From: Lunularia cruciata
Lineage: Eukaryota > Streptophyta > Marchantiopsida > Lunulariales > Lunulariaceae
Assembly (NCBI GenBank): GCA_948567375.1
Contig: OX419756.1
Location: 74,972,333 to 75,036,332, forward strand
DNA length: 64,000 nt
Direction of reading: 5' to 3'
Part shown: positions 33,191 through 47,717 of the stretch, in pieces
Layout: every line of letters begins with the position of its first letter
How positions within the stretch are numbered: position 1 is the stretch's first letter
The notes under the pieces: model-generated
Told to the model about the DNA's origin: nothing
The model's input: only the letters and a program-made list of their open reading frames with translations
Database searches by the model: none
Made by a program: the position numbers and the translations under genes

Positions 33191-36100
33191 GCTGATGTTT
33201 CACCATTTTTATTGAGGGTATGACTATGAAATCTTGGTTGCAAGAAAACCCCTTTTCAGGATATATGTGCCTTCCTAAACATCTATAGGATTGTCTTAAG
33301 GTACCTACCTATTCTTGGAATCCCTGTCCCACACCTCAAACACTGGGATTCAAGAGGCAAACATGACAAGCACACCCAAAAAGCTTCTATCTGAGCTTTC
33401 CCTTTCTTGGAGATCACGATGATAGTGACATCTCCAAGAAACAACGGCATTACATTTGTCATGAGACATATTATGGAAAAAATAGCACCACATGTGCAAT
33501 GGTTTGGATGCTAACATGAACAATGCCAAGTGGATTATGACCCTTCACATCCAATTGGGAGATAGTGTACTTGGGATGAAAAATTTGAATTTTCATGGAA
33601 GGGTATGATGTCCAACAAAGGACTTATTCCCAACAAAACCCAAGGGAACCCAAGTCACCACCATTTTATCATTCAAAAATCCTGAGTTGTGGAAATCTTG
33701 ATTCTTGTGCAAGCCAAAATGCAAGAACTCAAATTACTAAGGAAAGTTATTATGGGAAAGCAGACTAGACAAGGAAAATCATTTTCAAGAACATAGCTAT
33801 CATGGGAGAAATTCAAAAATACATGCAAATCAAGCAAGAACTTACTTTGAGAGTGGTAGCAAGAGCTCTCTTAGATAGGTTAGACCAAACAGGATGAGAA
33901 ATTGTTAATTCTCATACATGGGAATTGAGATTCATAGCCAATAATCATCATGTTGATGGATAGCTTCTGACCAACATCCTCAAAAGAATTTACAAACAAA
34001 TTTTTGAGGAATTAGAAAGTTGCATTGACCCAAAGTGAGTCTGAGAAGGTTCAATTAGCAAGAGAAGGAGAAATGTTGCAAGATAAGAACAACATGGCGC
34101 CATGAAAGAACATCAAGCTAGAGGTACCAATCTACATTCAATCTAGCTACTTGTGTGACTTTGGCAATGTAGATCCTATGATAAAGGAGAATATGGAGCA
34201 TGGGAAGCTTTGGAATTTTGTAGCTCACAAGTTCTTCCTGAGGAGAAGAGCTTCCAAGAATCTTTTTGATCACAAAAAAAATCCAAGTGGAGTCCAAAGT
34301 GATATACATCTACTTGTTCCCATACCAAGTGACTCCAAATTTTTTGTGAGAATCACAAAGGATACTATATGGGATGTATTCTCATTAGGGACAAGGACAA
34401 AAGATATTCCCCTAGCTTGAAGGGAACTACATCTGAGCCCACAACATTTACCAAGGCTCCTATTTTTCAACATGGCTGACAGTCCTAGGAGAACCATGAA
34501 AAAAATTGGATTCCCAATGGCTATAATCATACATCCACCATCCGCCTTTTCTATGCCATGAAGAATTTTCACTAGCTGATAGGGGGGCAAGGGACTGTGT
34601 CTTTTTTTTGAGCACGTTGGTAATGGATGCTATAATTCAAAGTGTGTTACACTAGGAGGCATTGGATTATGCCCTTATGATATTCACCAAACTATGGGAA
34701 TTTTGCTCAAACTTTTGGAAATTGGCTCTCATAGAGAAGGTAAGGGGGGGGGGGGGGGGGGGGGAAGGCCTTTCCTTATGGGACATGTGTTGATGGCTAT
34801 TCTTGAGCACCTGGCTTGCAGAGCCATTCAAATGTAGGAGAACCTTACCATGGAACTTCTACCAACTTCCCAAATACCCATATTCAACAAAAATTACCAA
34901 CAACCTTACTAATTGCCAACTTCACAAAATGGAATAATAGGGAGTGAACAAACCTATTGAAACTAAAGATAGTCCCTTTATCACTACAATGTGGGAAGAG
35001 GAATGGTGGGAACTTGGCGATCTTGTAAAAGAAGAGACTTCACATAATAAGAGGAAGAAAGTGACCTAAGAAGTGAGGGGCAATATCTCCAATCAAGGAG
35101 AAAAGAAATTAAAGGTGAGAATTTGGTCTCCTCCTAATGATGAAGAGGAAGCTAAGATTGCCTTGCCAAAACAAAGAATAGTGCCTTTGAAGGGATCTAC
35201 AATACTCTCAAAAAGCTTGGAGTCTTGAGTCACCCCTTCCAAGATAAGGATTGCCCAATGGAGCAAAGTAAAAATTATCAATATTGAAGATGATTGTCCC
35301 ATAACCCCAAAGTGCAGAACCCCTTGCAAGTTTTTTAGAAAATAGTGGACAAGTGAGTGCCTCACTCATGCCTTGAGCCTTGATTGTTTTCCAAGGCATA
35401 CATGAAGAACGACCTATAGGAGCCTTTCTTGTGCCAATTACATAGAGGTTACAAGAAGAGGAATCTGCAAAATGAGATGCATTGGGGTCATCATGCAGTG
35501 GAATAGGTAATTCTATTTTTATAGTTTGACCGGGTATTTCCGTAGCCCAAATAATTGATAGCCTTATGGAGAGCCTTGTAAGCGGCAAGCATTTTAAGGA
35601 GTGGGCAGAACACCCAAACCAAGCATGGAAGCTAGGATTAGTTTCCATGTTGGGCAGATGGAGCAGTTTCCAATTATAGGCAGATGGCCTAAGAGGAGAT
35701 CATGGAGCTCCGGGAGGATTAGGAATAATTTCTAGGAGAAATTTCTTACAAGTTCCAAGAAGCCAAGCTCATATGGATCCAGAAGGTAGACAAGTGGCAG
35801 ATGGAAGCCACCAAAGGTACAACTACATTGGTAGATGTAGAAGTCCAACTCCAATGTTTGTAGAATGAGAAGGCCACTATGGATGACTTGTTGGCCCATG
35901 CTTAGTTGGAGAATAAGAAGAATGAAAGGGAACTCTAATTGCTATGGGACCAACCAAGCCATGCCAAAGAGGAATCCAAGTAAGCACAAGAGAAATTATG
36001 GGAATTATCCGTAACTTCTAAGAAGTCTAGGAAGGAGATAGATGAGCTGAAAACCTTCCAAGCAAAACTCTCAATCCTTAAGGCAAACAAGAGTAACTGG

Positions 36101-39100
36101 GAGTAGGCCCAACAATGTTGTCAAGGGAAGTTGGCCTCCTCGCGACTTACCATAAATGGGTTGAACAAAGAAATAGCTTGTTGTTGAAATTCTCCTCTAC
36201 TATAAAGAGAAGAGATGTGCAGAGCAAGCCAAAGTATAGGCTCAATAGAATTCTCAGAATGACCTTACTGTTCAAAACCAAAAGTTAGAACAATGGGTGA
36301 GCCAACTTCTTTGGTTTGTTGCACACAACAAGATGGAAGTGCCCTCAATGGATGAGGAATTCTGATTCAGAAGAGGAGTACAAGATCTAGGAGACTAAAG
36401 AGCCTACTCCAAGAGGAGTGCCAAAAGATGATTCCAATGATGACAAGGCCAGATTTTTAGGCAAGGGGAGTTCTATAGGAGGTGGATCATCTAATTTTGG
36501 TTCACTTTGGGCTACTTCCCCTTCCAAGCAAGGAAGGCCCTAAATCTTCCCCAGGGAAAAAGATAGGAAGTAGCTCTACTCAAAAGAGAATATGGGAAGT
36601 AGTCCCATACTAAAGGAGGCTGGGGGTGGAGTTTCCCTAGGAAGTTCTGATATCCTTGGGGATGAAGGAACTGTGGAAATTTTAGACACAACAGCCAAGG
36701 AAAGGCTAGTGATAAAAAAACCAAAATATGGGAAGTAAAATAGATACTACCATATCATGGACATACTCAATCTAGTCAGAGAAGAAGTTAACCAACACCA
36801 CATTGAGGATGCAATGCGTTGGATCTGCTGGAAGAAGAGGTGAGCTAACTAAGTCCTTATGAGGCCCACCAAGAGTCAAGTGGCACTATCAGACCTATCA
36901 CAGGATCTGAGGGAAGAGATGAAATTGCAAAGCCATGTCTTCTTGCACTAATAGAGGAAGAGAAGCTACCCTATGTAGAGTTATAGAATCTTGGGATAGC
37001 TGAATGTTTAAAAGCTAGCTTTCCCTTGGAAGTTGTGGAATTAGTGAAGCAGTTGGCAAACAGTGCAATGACTCTAGAGGAAAAGTTTCCATACTTCATG
37101 ACTATCTCCCAAGCCCAAAACGTAAGGATCATGTAGAGAAAATAGTTATTGCTCCACACATGCAAAATATCAAGGGATTAGAAATCTATGCATGGCACAT
37201 GAAAACCATATTGGTCTTGGTATTGGAAGCCTTCCCGTATCAAGTAAGGTAGGTTCTACAAGATTCACATGACTTTCAAGAGTGGCTACCATTGGTCATT
37301 CCTCCTCACCACAAGTCCAACTATAATCCCGTAGCTATTACTATAATCATGCTCTTCATGACAATTTGGCCTCTAGGAATTATCAATGTGAATTAAGTTG
37401 AAGCAGCAATGGATGCATTCTGCAAGGTGGATAATGAGCCATCTGCCTGGTATCCATTCCTTCCTTGACCAGATCTCAACCAAGACATGCAGAAAGAGAT
37501 ATTTGCGGTCTTCAATAGACTACAATGAGAGATGTTAGTCTTCATCTTGGTGGAACAGATTTACCAATTTGATCTTGCCTTGCTGATTATAAGAGTGGCG
37601 ATCAACCGCCATGTCTCTCTTCAAGCAACTTTGGGGGCAGAACAATTCACCTCATTACGGGCATTTGGTATGGAATTTTGGGAACTTTGGAGGACCAAGT
37701 GCATTCTAGCTGAAGCTATCTTATAAGGGGACATCCACTTGGAAATCCCCACAAGTTAACCTATGTAGTAGTAAATCTCTCGTACTTCACCTTGAGGTAC
37801 TTGATAGATTCCTCAAGCTGGTTAACCAGAGCTTAGCTTTGAAGCCACATATATGTCCAATGAGGAATATGTAAAATTGGCTTGAGTAAAAAACACATGA
37901 ATCTCCCATATCCACAAGGATACTTGACTACAATGCTACCATCAACAGCGATCTGGATTCCCAAATGTGCACTATGGTACAAGAGTTAAGATTTGCATTT
38001 GATCAATTGGGAGAGAAGACTCAAACCAACTTTGCCCACTTGCTGGACATGTCCCTCAATGCATTAGAGAAACAAATCAAGACTTCTTGAGGTTGAGACT
38101 TCAAATATCCCCTGACTTATGAGGCCTTAAGCACTTGCATGGTCAAATTTTACAACAAAATGCAAGACACATACCTCAGCAAGGAAAAATCTGATTCAAG
38201 TGGTTCAGATTACCCAAGGGCTATCTCGTACATCCCAGAATTGAGCAAACCCATAGTGAAAGAACTTCCTATTTTGTACCACTCACAATGGAAAATCAGG
38301 GTAAGGAGTCCCGTACTTCTTGATGTAGTTCAAAGGATTTCCACTATGTTCTTAGACATGACCAAATCCCATATGTCTTTGTTGATTCCAAGATCATGCC
38401 AAGTTAATGATCCCGATAAATACTTTGTTTTGTTTGTTGTCTCTAGGATTTAAAGGTCCCACCTTGATCATTGCTACCAATGCCAATATGGAGACATCAG
38501 GCTTACCCACCCCATTGGATGCTCTTCCCAAGGGATTAAGAGAAGCACTTCAAGAATAGTTGGATATGGAAATACCTTGCTAAGGAGGAATTCAACATTT
38601 CTCTTATTGGAAGAAGCCACACTATTGGCCAGAAGTAATGCATCGTCCTATGGTAGTGCAAGAAACTATGGACATGTTGGAAGAATGTGGATCAATGGTA
38701 TACATCCAAAGATCCCATTGGTTTTGTGCAGCGGTGTATTGCAAATTCTTAGCCCAAATATATCATTAGATAGGACAGAATAATGTGAAGGAGGAAAGTG
38801 CTTTCAACCCATTTTGTCAAGAGATCAAGAACACTACACTATCTAGTATAAAAAGCTAACATGTGGGGTTGTCAATGCAGAAGGACCCTAGAGTTAGCTC
38901 ATATGGATGGGTTCATTGATGTATGGGACTCCAATTTTTAAGAATACCAAGAGAGAGATCATATGGGAACCTTCTATCAAATGAGGTCCCAATTCTTCTC
39001 TTATGCTAACAAAAGGAAGATGAAAAGGTAGCAAGTTGCTTAGAAAGCAAGGTCTTAAGAGAGGGCTATGTTGTGGAGAAAAACACAAGAGCCCATCTAC

Positions 39101-42060
39101 GGGAAGTCCCAAGTTAGGATTGTAATTAAGAACCATTGGGACATTGTCAAGTTAGATTAGGATTATCCAAGGAAAACATCTAACAAAGGAGATATAATAG
39201 CATGAAGTGCAAGTCATATTGAAGGAAATGGCCGCCTACTATAAGCATAGCAATTAGGGTCAAGAGTAAAATTCTTTTTAGGGTTAACTTAAATATTTAA
39301 GGGAATAATGTCCTCTCTATGAATGATAGGTAGAACTTCATAGTAGAAGGAGATTCTATAAGTCAAGGAGGTTGGCCTTTCCCAACTACATGAACAAAGT
39401 AAACTATGGGAGTGACTATCAACCCCAAAAGCTGAACATACATTGTGTTAGGACTTGTAGTAGAGAAGGCTCAACTATTGAAAAACCATAAAAAGTGGAA
39501 TTCAACCTAACTAATGGGAATGGGTGACTAAATGTATGGAGTATGGAAATGTTTGGTTCAATATAATGTTGTTTGTGACACAGTTCTCCTTGTCTCTTGT
39601 TGCACTATTTGTCTTGATTAATTGGGAAGATAGTAAGTCCCTTTGTCAATTGGCCACTTGGAGATTGAGTGACATAATTTAGGACGTAAGTGTATATGGG
39701 CACTTCTTGTAGACCAATGGAGAAACACCAACAAAAAAACACTATGGGAGTTTGGACTACCACTCCTCTCCAAGCCAAAATTGAAGGCCCATCATGCACA
39801 AGGAAGTATAAGTCACCTTCCCTTTGTTCCATAGCCCACTATTCCTCCATTTAGGGGTTGGATTTTCCCATGTGGCAATCCTTTCTTTGCAATACTCAAA
39901 AGTTCACTCCATAGTGAAGGAAGACATACATTGAGTAGGGGGTGTCACTTTGAAGATGCATTGGTTCACTTGGATGGAGTAGGATGATAATGATTGTGCA
40001 TTGAGAAGAAGAATGAGATCAACCTTTGGAGTGAGTTTGGGGACTTGGACTAAAATTCTTTCAGGTGAGTGGGATTGTGACCTTCAATTGAGTTGACATG
40101 AAGAGTTTACTTTCTTGATGGAGCAAGTAACACTACCAAAGAATTAAAAATCATGGGAATCTCACATAATACTATGATGGGTGGCCAAATTTTATGACGC
40201 AAGCAAAATGGTGTATCAAGTAGAAGACAAGAATGAATGCAGGTTGGGGAAATCCAAGAATTGTAGATTCTTAGAATTAAGTTGTATGGATTGTTGCAAC
40301 TGCCTTGAAGCAAGTTGCATCAGTTTTTGTGTTAGGATAGAGCAAAAATTCAATCATATTAAGGAGAGTTTAAGATTCACCTTGCTGGATGTTAAGGGAT
40401 GCTTTGATGTCATAGTAGATGATCTAGACCCATAGATTAGAAGGATGTGATGATTAAGGTTATCATACCCTTGTAGTGGGGTGATGGCATTAAATACCAT
40501 TACCATACCATTTAGTTGCAATAGTGAAAGTAATGGTAGTAGTGGGATAATGGCATTAAACTCTTGTAGTGGAGTAGTGGTAGTAATGATAGTAACAAAA
40601 GTAGTGGAAATAGTACTTTTAAATCCTTAGTACCTTATTTGGATGTTAGATAGTTAGATATTAATTACTAGTTTTTGTGACTCCTAGCTCCTTGCTATTT
40701 AAGAAAGTAGCTCAAAGTATGAATTAGTAGTAGTTCTCATAAAGTGAATAAGTGACAAAATATCACTCTTTGTCATCTTTTCTTATATCCCTTGTGCAAG
40801 TAATTCAGATTTTGGGCCAATGATAGCATGTCTCACATTGAAGGAAATTCCTCCTTGGGTGGTTTCTTGACCTCAATATCAATACCTTGATGGGGGTAAG
40901 GAAGTCCTATAGTGTCGATATTTTGATTTCCTATCATCTTGTTGAACTTGTCTCCTTGCATTGAAGCTTACTAACACAAAGAGAATGCCCTCCAAATAGG
41001 AGGGTTAGGACATGTGATAGCCCAATGTTGTTGCAATTATAGTATAATCAGTAAGAATAGGTCGTTCCCATGAGAATACAGGTTGGAAATGACCAAGAAT
41101 GAACCAAAGTGTCACAATGTCATAGTTTGTTTAATATTTCATGTTTAACCTCTTGGGTAGGAACCAATCCCTGAAGAGAGTAGTGTCATCCATTATGACG
41201 CACTATAGAAGAAAATAAATCACTTTCACTCTAAGTTCTAATTGGGATTGCTCTTGAAGGTGATGTATCACTTCACTGCAAGTGCCACTCCGTTCTAAAG
41301 TCATCATCACTGCAAGCGCGTTCCACCCTTCCCAAAAGGCACAACTTACAAGATTCATTTCACAAATGCCAAATGTCTAAGGTTTTTGATTCCATGGTAC
41401 TATCCATACAATGAGCTTCACAATCCATTTTGTGCACATGTTCACTCCTTCAGATCCTTTAGTGCACACCCTGATCAACAACAAGACATACTTGGTACTG
41501 AGCACCTAAGACCTTACTACAAAATTTGTCACCTCTACTCTTGCTTAGACACATTGACAACACATAAAATGGAAGACAAAACTTGCAAAGAATTCAAAGC
41601 ACTCTTTATTTGTAATCAAAGTATGTTGAAAAAAAACAGTGTCTTTGGTCCTCAACCTTAAGTCCTATTTGAATTGAAGGAATCAGGAGCCCAAGTGGAT
41701 CTCCTACACATCCTTATCTATATTGTACATCACTCACTTAATATCCTAATCCTATCTTACCCTAATCACCTACAAGTTGATTAGGCACCTAATGTGTGTC
41801 AAGGAAGGTATCAAGTCTTCTGCACCTAATTTAATTTTATCTTAAAACAGTTGGACTTACAACTCTAAAGTCATGTATAACTCCAAAGGCACTCCTTGTG
41901 AAGTATATAAGCAACTCCAAGTGTCATCTACTATACAAATCCGAGTATAATTAAATCTAGTAGAGTGCCAACGCTCATGAAGGACTTCCCTTTCGAGTGG
42001 TGCCTTTGGCCTGGATTGTTGGGGGGTGTTGGACTACACTCCCCTCTTAGGTACCTAGTT
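33191..42060. other. Retroelement-derived DNA, gag-like coiled-coil fragments, unassigned
   Basis: No intact gene. A plus-strand stretch at about 35680-36360, riddled with TAG, encodes Lys/Glu/Leu/Gln-rich helices (for example SKKSRKEIDELKTFQAKLS) like the coiled-coil part of some plant retrotransposon gag proteins. A further gag-like frame occurs near 37010-37100 (LEVVELVKQLANSAMTLEEK). 40440-40830 has GTAGTGG-type simple repeats and an LTR-like end with TATTTAAG near 40700. Family not recognised. Confidence 0.45.
34744..34764. repeat. Run of 21 G residues
   Basis: An uninterrupted G homopolymer. Length is prone to sequencing and assembly error and to replication slippage; it could form a G-quadruplex. 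Confidence 0.8.
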
Positions 42061-42062
42061 AA

Positions 42063-44330
42063 CTAATTGGTCTGAGCTTGGTACCTATCTATTTCTAATA
42101 GGTAGGTTTGGCAATTTTCCATGAACTTCTTGTTGGTGTGTTCTCTTAGTAGGTTCATTCTCTCCTCATGGACTTGATTCTCCAACCTCATCACCTTGAA
42201 CTTGAGCTCATGATGCTTTGTTTGCAGTGCTTGAAGTTGTCCTCCTTCTTCAGCTTCTCCACAAAAAAATTCTATGCCTCTTCCATCTAATTGACTTACT
42301 TTGAGCCAATCCTCATCCATTTCCTTAGTCTGAGCATCCCACTCTACCTTTTGTATGTCCTACAAGTGTGTACTCTCTTCTTGCTTAACCTTCTCTTCTT
42401 CCAACTCCTTAGTCAAGCAATCCAATTGTAGTGCCACCTCTTGTCGATATTCCTGCATTTGCAATTCTATGGTGACAATTTGATCATGGCCATCCTTCAA
42501 CTCACTTCAGTTCTCTCCAACTCCTAGCACTTGCCTCAAAATTGATCCTTGGCTTCCTCCTGCTTGTGTTGGTTGTACTTAAATAAGAATGCATTCCAAT
42601 CACCTTGCAATTTTTGGTTCTCAATGGCATGGTGATCAAGTTCATTCTCCATTGTAGCACTCCTCCTTTTAAGCTCTTGATTCTCCTATAGCAAGGCACC
42701 TACCGTGGTCACCTCTTCCTTGTACAAGTCTCTAGCCTTTGTTGCTTGCTCCTTGACCAAGTCTTCTATGGCCTTCCAAGTGTAGACTTGTTTGTGCATG
42801 TTGCAAACAAGTGTGGTGTAATCCACAATTTCAAGGCATTTGCCTTGGTATTGGGGCAGTGGCACCTCCATCAGCTCCAATGCCACTCATATTGAATTTA
42901 TCACAAAACTAGCTCCTTCTCTAATTGGCATTGGCAATAAAGAAGTTAATCCTACTCTAAGTGTTATCTACACCCCTAATGTAGGATCTTGTACATCAAC
43001 ATCAATGTTAACATACTCCTTGTTGGCATGATCTATAATTTTGTTGTCTTTTGGCTAAAGGACTTTGGCCTCCCCTAGAACTTCAAGCCAAAGTTCTTGC
43101 ACATTTGAGTACTCAGCCTGTTTGGTGGCTCCTTCTTCTATGATGGGGCTCAATAGCACTTCTTTTGGCATTGCAACCTCTTCTTCATGTCCTCCTTAGG
43201 TCTTGCAAGGGAATTCTCCATTTCTTGGTCCTACAAATTTGGAGTAGATTATGCATCCTCCAAAGTTTCTTCTTCTTTTCCCTTGTTCAATGTTGAAGAT
43301 GATGCTTGTAAAGTAAAAGACTCTTGTTCCTCTTCCTTGTCTTCATCATTTATTGTATCCTTGGCTACTCCTTCTAAAGAGGATACCTCTACTACATGAG
43401 TGTTAGCTCTTGACTTCTTAGCCAAGGAAGGTTGCTTCTTTGGGGTGATGCTCTTCCTTTTAGCAGCCTTAGGCACCACCAGATTTCATCCACATGCACA
43501 AAAAGGCTTGTTCTTACAACTCCACATCCACCACTATATACTTGGCAATTAATGTTGGTCCTTCAAGTTGTTATTGATATAACCTACATGATGAAAGTGG
43601 GTCAAGAACCTCTTCCTTTCCTCTCTTGTTAGGAGCTTGGTCTGGTCCCCATGTAATAGTGGATAGCAAAAGTCTTGGTGCAGAATCTTGGCTTGTCAAT
43701 AAAATATTTGTGCCAATCTATAGGCTTGCTTGACTACATGTTATAAAAAACATATCTTGGTCATTTGTCAAGTGTTTTTTTTGGATTTGAAAATTTTCAT
43801 AATTGCCTCCACAATGGCTCTTCATGCAGGGTCTTTGTAAATGGCTACCCTACACCAAGTGTTCTTTGACCTCTTATTGTTAAAGTTGGCCTTGATCTTG
43901 GCCATAAGCTTCTTGTCTACAATTTTTGAGTCCAAGGTCATTGCTCTTGAAACTCCAGCATCTGGGCCAAGTACCAATTGCCAATGGTCCTTTTTCTAAT
44001 TATTGGGGTTACCTTTTACTCCCCCTACTGTCTTCCCCTCATCTTGTGGATCATGGTGAAGTCAAGCAACTCCCAATTCTAGATTCTAGACTCTAGATCA
44101 CTACAATCCTACAATGCATGGCCCATTTGTTCATTGCAAGAGACCTAAGGATAGCCTTTGGAACCTTGTACACATTGTTGGTGTTGACACCATAATTCTT
44201 CACAATAAAAGGAAAGGAGAAACCACAACTGGTTTTAATTTGAGTACTTTGCATCGCTCCAAGTGTGAAAATCACTCTGAGTGCTATCCAACTAAACAAA
44301 TGCCAAATTCTCTTCCATGGTTTTGGCAAA
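42063..44330 (-). pseudogene. Decayed minus-strand ORF with acidic and coiled-coil parts, probably retroelement-derived
   Basis: Pieces in order on the minus strand: 44329-44093; a Lys-rich then Glu-rich segment at 43479-43249 (KKQPSLAKKSR, DEDKEEEQESFTLQ); 42886-42686 (QYQGKCLEIVDYTTLVCNMH); and a helical segment at 42320-42063 (LQALQTKHHELKFKVMRLEN). Stops separate them. Composition resembles gag-like first proteins of large plant retroelements, but no diagnostic domain was seen. Confidence 0.4.
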
Positions 44331-46914
44331 GTGTGGCTAAGTGCTCAGCAATGCAAGCAAATGAATATCTGAAAAGTGCAACTGGTGGCCAAACTCCTTA
44401 TTTATAGTCCAAATCCCTGGTCATTCTTCAACCCTTTTGCAAAGGAGCAGCTTGCCATCCACACATGCAAAGGCATCTGCATGGCATCTTTGGTCAGGTG
44501 TCATTCTCCCTTATACAAATGATTCTCCTCCACTCTATTCCAACTTGCCAAGATTGCCAGCTGAGTGCTAATGGTTGTCTTGAGTGTGACAACCCTTGGT
44601 GGTAATTCCCAATTGATCTGGCTGCACATTCAAATTGCAAAGGCTCTTAAGTACAAAAGCTAGGAGGCACACAACACTCAAGCCTGTAAGTTCCCAAACA
44701 ATAAGGGCTTCAAATCATGCTACAACACTCCAAGTGTTGATCCTCCTTCAAGCATTGGGGATCATACTACATCCCTCTCAGTGCTACTCATGATACCTTC
44801 TATGACACAACTACGAGTGCCACATTTTTTTGGGTGTATTTTCCTAGTAACTATTGATTTCCACTGTCTTTGCCTAGCATTTAAGCATGATTTGATCAAC
44901 AAAAGCAAATTTTGAAGAAATGGGAGCACCATAGGACAGATCTTCATAGGAAGGTAGAGTGTGTTATTTGGAGTGATTGATTACTAAGAGTGAGAGTAGG
45001 AGTGAATCTTCAAAGTACCTTTCCAGAAGGAAGGAGACACCTTGGAGCTAACACCCCACATTCAAGGTTTAAAATACTTATTTTGTATGACTTTGCTTTC
45101 TTTTCCACATTGTGTCTTCTTGGTGACTTTTCTCTCTTCATGGCATGGTTTCTACCCACAAAATTGAAGATAAAATAAAGATGGACTAAATTTTGTGACA
45201 TTTTCTTTGTATTTAATAATTTCTTTACCCATATCCTAGTGGGGAAAATATTTTACTTACTACAAACGTTTTGATTTGGTGTTTTTTTGGTTGTTACAAA
45301 AAGAATCTTCATTGGCTATACTCATAGTAGCTTCTTGATGTCCAACTTCATCTTCATCTTCTTCTTTGTTAGTATTCTCATCCTTATCTTCATCTTTGTC
45401 CTTGGGCAAGGCTTCTTTCCCCTGAGATTTCCTCACTTTTTTTTGGCCTTTGCCTTTGGTCTAGCAGAGATGGTTTTTTCATTCTTCTCAAAACCCAAGG
45501 TGTTATGGGATTCCTACATTGGGACAAATTTCCCATTCCTTGCCAAAGCCTTATCTGCTGGCTGGTACTTCTTCTTCTTTGAGCTAAATTCCTTATGGTT
45601 CTCAAGTTATCCTATAGGACAATAGTGATCTGTGTACTCCATTTCTTCTTAACAACTCCATCCCCAAGTAGAAATGAACAGCAAAGGGAGATAGGTGAGT
45701 CACTCCCCCCTCTTTGATCATATCCCCATATAGCCCCTACATCGTCCTCAGGACATGGGTACCCAATTAGTAAGCCTTCTGTCATACAAAAACTCAATGA
45801 AGGTGGCTTGACTATTTTTCACATAGGTGGCAGACTAAAAAGTTTCATGACTACTTTGGCAAGGGCTCATCAAGCAGGGTTGTTATAACCTCCAACCAAC
45901 CTTATATTATTTGTCTTTGCATCCTTGAAAGCAGCCCTGAGTCATGGTCCATTTCTTTGTCCAATCTGCTCCATTGGGTGTTGAGGGTTATGGTGCTTGG
46001 GGGTGAATTCTCTAGCCCCATCTCTCTTCACCAATGCTCTTTGCTCTAGGCAAAGACATTTCCTCTCAAATTTACCATCTCTGGATTTTAATTATCCTTG
46101 ATCTCATAAAGGATTGAGGGGTCACCAATTTCCTAACTCCACATCAAGAATTCAAGTTTCTTGATGTGGAGAAATTCTGCTCAAAAGTAGAGGGCACACT
46201 TGGCTAATCAAGGTGACTTGAGAATGATCTCAAACACCCTCCTATGGTGCTTAGGTGCTTGGGGTGCAATGGCCATGACCTTGAAATGTCTTCCATTTCA
46301 AAGTAGGAAATCTACTCGCAAAATTGCCTTCTCACTTTATATAACTCTAACTTGCATAGCTTCTCGCCAAAGGTGGGGAGAATATCACTTGTATAAGAAT
46401 AGCACTTGTCTACTTCAGAAAAGTGGAAAGTGTCTAGCCCGGCCCAAGTTTTATGGCGTTGGCTGAACCATTATGAATTTTTGGTAGGTATGGCCTGAGT
46501 GAGCTGTCAAAACCCACATATGTGAATATTTACGGACCATTAAATGGTTATTAACTCCAGGTCTTGTTCTTACAGTGCCATATTCATCTCATCGGAATAA
46601 GTTTGAATCAACTGACTTTCGGGCCGAAGGTGCCACACACCAAATGGTTCCAAGGTTTTTCTGGCTGAAGGTCTTCTTCCTAAAAACTCTTTTGTGGAGG
46701 CTCTCCTCCTTATACAATTGCTCCTGAATTCTTCATGCTGCACTTTTCCCTATTCATCTTCCTCTTGGTGGTGCGGTTTCTCCCCGTGCTCAAGGTAATT
46801 GGTATAAAACCTTCGTCCATCCTTGGCAACTTGCTAACTCCTAGTATTTCTGCAAAAACTAAACAAAAAATAATATAAAAATGGTGGACTTTGTGAAAAG
46901 GTGAGCTGTGACAT
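44331..46914. other. Repeat-like DNA, no gene seen
   Basis: A 112-codon plus-strand frame at 45287-45625 is strongly hydrophobic only because it mirrors a Lys-rich minus-strand sequence. Texture matches the preceding retroelement debris. Confidence 0.45.
46138..46170. repeat. Perfect 13-bp hairpin
   Basis: TCCACATCAAGAA and TTCTTGATGTGGA are exact reverse complements around a 7-base loop (TTCAAGT). No associated gene. Confidence 0.65.
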
Positions 46915-47470
46915 TCCCTCTCTATTCAAGTTACAATTTTCTCATAGTTGTACAAGTGTCTTGTACATCAACATTTGGATGTGTCTTGCACATCCAAATG
47001 TTGATGAACTTAGACACCGTCCGAGATGGGTTTAAACTTGTGCTCCTACTAAGCTGGCTTGAATTACAGATATAAGTAGCTTCACACCTGTGTTGATCAT
47101 CCATTGTGGCTCACTTATTTAGAGCTATGTGATACTATTTTCACTTAGATCTTGCAATTGGTCAACAAACATATTCTCTTCTCATCGGATATGATTATTC
47201 TTGTAACCTGTTACTAGGTCTCCATGCCTTTGAATCAAACCCCAATATTGAAATTTCTTGTTCAAATTGTCGCAACATTCTTTAGCAATCCCCCGCTTGC
47301 TGAAGTAGTCTATATGTAGGGTTTGCATTTAGAGATGATGAGGATTTGTGCATAATCAGTTGAGCATGATATGCCTCAAAACTTGTTCGAAAGGAACAAA
47401 TAACTGGGCTTATCCTCATCCTTATCCCCATATACTAAACCATACAACTTTAATAATATTATTATGTCTA
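46915..47470. repeat. Dispersed 0.5-kb repeat, copy 1
   Basis: Aligns directly with 56816-57290 from ATTCCCTCTCTATTC onward, sharing CAATTTTCTCATAGTTG, AAGTGTCTTGTACATCAACA and ATGATATGCCTC(A/G)AAACTT. No coding content recognised; it could be an LTR or untranslated part of a retroelement. It ends about 65 bp before the duplicated decarboxylase promoter. Confidence 0.75.
46966..47006. repeat. Perfect 18-bp hairpin inside the dispersed repeat
   Basis: CATCAACATTTGGATGTG and its exact reverse complement flank a 5-base loop (TCTTG). The second repeat copy near 56866-56930 does not keep the pairing. Confidence 0.75.
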
Positions 47471-47562
47471 AATCTTCTAAATACAATCAGTATCCTTTGG
47501 AATTTAAAACGTTTCCAATTTAATTTTTAATTTATTCTATGCTGAGTGGAAGTCAGTCAATC

Positions 47563-47604
47563 AGTGGAAGCTGCACACGATATAAATTGTGTGCAGCTTC
47601 CACT
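47563..47604 (+). promoter_or_regulatory. Pseudogene promoter: TATA box between perfect 16-bp inverted arms
   Basis: AGTGGAAGCTGCACAC (47563-47578) and GTGTGCAGCTTCCACT (47589-47604) are exact reverse complements around GATATAAATT. The spacer carries the TATA box. The active gene has the same design with a few mismatches (19651-19692). Confidence 0.75.
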
Positions 47605-47717
47605 CTTCCAGGCATCGATTACTCATCCTCCGCTGAGGACGCTTCCTTCTGCGAGCTGTTTCCCATGCTCTGCAATATTAACTTCTCTTATGTGCCTAGT
47701 TTCCTTAAAGAGTTGCC

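Noticed and set aside
35208-35648. 146-codon minus-strand frame
   Set aside because: No recognisable domain. The plus strand reads as gag-like debris and composition gives no support for an independent gene.
45287-45625. 112-codon very hydrophobic frame
   Set aside because: It mirrors a Lys-rich minus-strand sequence; no family signature, and it lies in retroelement debris.
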